Source: Bordetella parapertussis (lineage in GTDB: Bacteria; Pseudomonadota; Gammaproteobacteria; Burkholderiales; Burkholderiaceae_B). From it: a DNA stretch of 64,000 bases. Both the position numbers and the translations under genes were made by a program. Below are positions 60,476 to 64,000 of this stretch, one piece after another (position 1 is the first letter of the stretch; each line of letters opens with the position of its first letter). The notes under the pieces are model-generated. The model saw only the letters and a program-made list of their open reading frames with translations. It ran no database searches and was not told the DNA's origin. The DNA is taken from the NCBI GenBank assembly GCA_945911685.1, contig CAMEAW010000001.1, positions 1 to 64,000 of the forward strand. The letters run 5' to 3'.

Positions 60476-61479
60476 CAATCGACTATGCCTTGATTTGGGC
60501 CGGCCTGATTGCTTTTGCGGTGTTGGCTTATATCGTGCTAGATGGCTTTGACCTCGGCGTCGGAATTTTGTTTCCGTTGGTCAAGGGCCGCGAGCATCGC
60601 GACCAGATGATGAATTCGGTTGTCCCGGTTTGGGATGGCAACGAGACTTGGCTGGTGTTAGGAGGGGGCGGCTTATTCGCGGTGTTTCCGCTCGCCTATT
60701 CGATCATCATGCCGGCCTTATATGCCCCGTTTATTGCGATGTTGTTGGCCTTGGTGTTTAGAGGTGTCGCGTTTGAGTTTCGTTTTAAAAGTCGTAATAA
60801 CCAGTGGTTTTGGGATTTTGCTTTCGCGGGTGGGTCAATCGTTGCCGCGTTTGCGCAAGGTGTTGCGATGGGCGCGCTCGTTCAGGGTATACCGGTTGTG
60901 GGCCGGGCTTACTCAGGGGGCTGGTGGGATTGGTTGTCGCCCTTTAGTTTGTTGACGGGCTTAGCCTTGGTTGTGGGCTACGCACTGTTAGGCGCCACCT
61001 GGCTGATGCTAAAAACTGAAGGTCACGTGGCACAGCAGGCCTCGCGTGCCGCCCGCGTGTTGGGGCTGGCGCTCTTGGGTTTGATCGTGGTGGTGAGTAT
61101 CTGGACGCCTTTCTTACACGAACACTTTATGCGCAAGTGGTTTGCCTGGCCTGAGATGGCGCTCGTCATACCGGTGCCGTTCTTGGTGTTGGTGTGTGCG
61201 GTGCTGTTTTTTAAAGGCTTGACTCAAGAAAAACCTTTAATGGCCTTTTTGTCGGTGCAAGGCCTGTTTGTCTTGTCTTACATGGGGCTGTTGATCAGCT
61301 TTTTTCCGTATATTGTGCCGTCAGCAGTCACACTGTGGCAAGCGGCTGCACCCGACAAGAGTTTGAAGTTTTTGCTGGTGGGCGCCGTCGTGTTGCTACC
61401 AATGATTTTGGCCTACACCGCCTACGCCTATTGGGTATTTCGTGGCAAAGTGGGCCCTACGCATCACTATCACGCCTAA
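60472..61479 (+). CDS. cydB: Cytochrome bd oxidase subunit II (CioB-like)
   Basis: A 335-residue partner of CydA, the same length as Pseudomonas CioB. It has the conserved Y-I-V-L-D-G-F-D-L-G-V-G-I-L and the W-D-G-N-E-T-W-L-V-L-G-G-G block near the N-terminus. About nine hydrophobic helices follow. The start overlaps cydA as ATGA. It is followed by a small ORF of the CydX-like type and then serS. Confidence 0.95.
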   Translation: MTIDYALIWAGLIAFAVLAYIVLDGFDLGVGILFPLVKGREHRDQMMNSVVPVWDGNETWLVLGGGGLFAVFPLAYSIIMPALYAPFIAMLLALVFRGVAFEFRFKSRNNQWFWDFAFAGGSIVAAFAQGVAMGALVQGIPVVGRAYSGGWWDWLSPFSLLTGLALVVGYALLGATWLMLKTEGHVAQQASRAARVLGLALLGLIVVVSIWTPFLHEHFMRKWFAWPEMALVIPVPFLVLVCAVLFFKGLTQEKPLMAFLSVQGLFVLSYMGLLISFFPYIVPSAVTLWQAAAPDKSLKFLLVGAVVLLPMILAYTAYAYWVFRGKVGPTHHYHA

Positions 61480-61559
61480 GGCAGGCCACTGGGGCTTAGG
61501 TCTCTTGCCCCGCTGTGCCTCTTTGTGCCCAGTAATCGGTTAGGTTTTTTGAGAAAGCG

Positions 61560-61661
61560 ATGAAACGTTGGCTGTGGTTGCTGCTGATCTGGCTGGTGAG
61601 TGTGGGGGCGCTTGGTATCGTAGCGTGGTTGTTGCGGCGTTTACAATACTGGCTCCGTTAG
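61560..61661 (+). CDS. CydX-like micro-subunit, DUF2474-type, 33 residues
   Basis: A small ORF found by hand translation. It encodes 33 residues: M-K-R-W-L-W-L-L-L-I-W-L-V-S-V-G, then ALGIVAWLLRRLQYWLR. It has one membrane helix with basic ends, as seen in the tiny CydX/DUF2474 proteins that sit downstream of cydB and stabilise bd oxidases. The helix is preceded by two charged residues and ends in R-R. A weak GAGAAA precedes the ATG at three bases. It lies 80 bases after cydB and 20 before serS. The DUF2474 match is by shape only. Confidence 0.75.
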   Translation: MKRWLWLLLIWLVSVGALGIVAWLLRRLQYWLR

Positions 61662-61669
61662 CTTTTTGA

Positions 61670-63025
<1,356 letters not shown>

Positions 63026-63072
63026 CGAACGCATGGCGCCTGAGCGGTTGAAACTTTAGGTCTGCTAAGGTG

Positions 63073-63450
63073 TCACCGACCGTAATAGCCGCGTTGGTAA
63101 TTTCCGTAGCCGTTACCATGATTGCCGTTGTAATAGCCATTACGCCCGTTATAGCCTGGTGACACAACGACTGGGGCATAGTACCGGGGTGCTGGGCGCA
63201 CTATCACGGGCCGAGCGCCGTACACTGGCGCAGGGGCGTAATATACCGGTGCCGGCGCGTAGTAGGGCCGTGGCACTTGGTAAACCACCGGGGGCGGTGC
63301 GTAATACACAGGCGCTGGGCGATATACTGGGCCGCCAATCACAATCGGCGGTATGCCGATGACTACGCCGACCGAGGGCCCCGCCACCACGACGTTGGCA
63401 CTCAAAGAACCAGCGATCGTCACCAACAGCGTTAATAGGATTCTTTTCAT
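63073..63450 (-). CDS. Exported tyrosine/proline-repeat protein
   Basis: A 125-residue secreted protein. The signal peptide (RILLTLLVTIAGSLSANVVVA) is followed by V-G-V-V-I-G-I-P-P-I-V. The rest is a low-complexity part with repeated P-A-P-V-Y-Y-A-P units between about 44 and 92, and a Gly/Asn/Tyr-rich tail (NGRNGYYNGNHGNGYGNY). The ATG has GGAG eight bases upstream. Similar PXYY proteins are common in Burkholderiales and are of unknown role; an envelope-exposed polyproline fibre is possible. No enzymatic motif is visible. Confidence 0.75.
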   Translation of the reverse strand: MKRILLTLLVTIAGSLSANVVVAGPSVGVVIGIPPIVIGGPVYRPAPVYYAPPPVVYQVPRPYYAPAPVYYAPAPVYGARPVIVRPAPRYYAPVVVSPGYNGRNGYYNGNHGNGYGNYQRGYYGR

Positions 63451-63484
63451 TTCGGTCGCTCCATTGAGTCGGGATATTACGTTG

Positions 63485-63499
63485 AGTCACCCAGTGACT
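63485..63499. promoter_or_regulatory. 15-bp palindrome upstream of the repeat-rich exported protein
   Basis: AGTCAC-CCA-GTGACT, a perfect 6-bp inverted repeat, located about 35 bases before the ATG of the gene at 63073-63450. A TAATAT on the minus strand (63474-63479) sits between it and the gene and could be a -10. It could be an operator or part of the promoter. No regulator is identified. Confidence 0.45.
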
Positions 63500-63643
63500 G
63501 ACAGTTCTTATTCTAGGTGGACTGGTATAAAAATCTAGCTCTCTGCTGCTAACACTTGTTTCAGGTGATTTCAGTTGATGACTAGATTCAAAGGCCAAGC
63601 GTTTTGCGTGACTTGCGTTTACCCTTGTTATGGCGAATTGTTA

Positions 63644-64000
63644 ATGTTTGATATGAATATCGCTGACCCCACCGACCCTGATGCGATTGAAAAAGAGTTG
63701 CGCCACGTGCGTGCACTCCTGCAACTTGAGCAGCAAGAAGACCAAACGCAATTCAAACTTAAAAATGCTAAGGCCAGCGTAAAAGAGCGCATCCGGCGCG
63801 GCTTGACGTGGTATCCCGTCACGATCACCAATGAAGAAATCGGCTTTGGCGGCAAAGTGGTGCTTGAATTAGAGCGCCCAGCTAGTGAGCAGGGCCTGCA
63901 CTTGTTTCAGGTGGGCAAAAATGCTTCGCTCTTTAGCAATGCGCCGCCCCACGTAGCGACCGACCGGCCCGTGCTCAATGGTGTCATTACGAGCGTGCGG
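63644..64000 (+). CDS. Superfamily 1 helicase-like AAA protein, partial (N-terminus)
   Basis: 119 codons from ATG 63644 to the window edge with no stop, translated by hand. It reads F-D-M-N-I-A-D-P-T-D-P, then a long helix (KELRHVRALLQLEQQEDQTQ), then R-R-G-L-T-W-Y-P-V-T-I-T and E-I-G-F-G-G-K-V-V-L-E-L-E-R-P, followed by H-L-F-Q-V-G-K-N-A-S-L-F-S-N. This N-terminal pattern is that of IGHMBP2/UPF1-like AAA_12 helicases of bacteria, where a beta-barrel precedes the motor. The motor lies outside the window, so the assignment is provisional. Confidence 0.6.
   Translation, partial: MFDMNIADPTDPDAIEKELRHVRALLQLEQQEDQTQFKLKNAKASVKERIRRGLTWYPVTITNEEIGFGGKVVLELERPASEQGLHLFQVGKNASLFSNAPPHVATDRPVLNGVITSVR

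Overview
The window reads as ordinary chromosome of a betaproteobacterium in the order Burkholderiales, most likely the Alcaligenaceae (Bordetella/Achromobacter-like relatives). The reasons are the glyQ-glyS-gmhB-plsC-metallopeptidase-gloA order, two orphan Bug-type (TctC) receptors, a phasin, the AmgK-MurU recycling pair, a DUF6776 gene, the bamE/fur/recN/nadK/hrcA/hemH/grpE/dnaK/dnaJ order, and the trxB/ftsK/lolA/rarA/serS order. Gene density is about 90 percent. I see no prophage, transposase, CRISPR array, plasmid or island signature. This assignment is inference from gene content; no database was searched.

Layout. 1-4.3 kb (minus): a cut-off membrane protein of the LPG-synthase/flippase type, a GT39-like glycosyltransferase, a DUF6776 protein and the amgK-murU sugar-recycling pair. 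4.4-9.2 kb (plus): lptD-surA-rsmA. 9.2-16.0 kb (minus): glycerate kinase, gloA, a YgjP-type metallopeptidase, plsC, gmhB, glyS and glyQ. 16.2-18.6 kb: a crotonase and class I fumarase, followed by a repeat-rich spacer and then fhs on the minus strand. 21-23.6 kb: an IclR regulator, a Bug receptor and the phasin phaP, which has a clear promoter flanked by two matching putative operators. 23.9-29.1 kb (minus): pyrD, bpt, aat, a Nudix hydrolase, an unknown protein, an MFS transporter and tRNA-Cys. 29.2-32.0 kb: a second Bug receptor, a small exported protein, tRNA-Gly and murB.

32.1-43.2 kb holds dapB-bamE, fur, recN, nadK, hrcA, hemH and the chaperone set grpE, dnaK and dnaJ. Both grpE and dnaK have good sigma-32-like promoters. 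43.3-48.8 kb (minus) carries an M16 protease and a moxR-GNAT-VWA operon. 48.9-52.8 kb has two small c-type cytochromes, DUF1841 and a DUF4212/VC_2705-type sodium symporter pair. 52.9-63.0 kb has smr-trxB diverging from ftsK-lolA-rarA-cydA-cydB-(33-aa DUF2474-like)-serS. The window ends with a tyrosine/proline-repeat secreted protein and the 5' part of a superfamily 1 helicase-like gene.

Envelope building dominates: LptD, SurA, BamE, LolA, MurB, DapB, MurU/AmgK, PlsC and GmhB all serve outer membrane, lipopolysaccharide or peptidoglycan assembly. No wholly new system stands out. The best leads are small: the 198-bp inverted-repeat element next to a 26-bp tandem array, the phaP operator pair, short tandem repeats beside gloA, fumarase and a Bug gene, a cyanide-insensitive-type bd oxidase plus micro-subunit placed between rarA and serS, and an EF-hand loop inside the sodium symporter.
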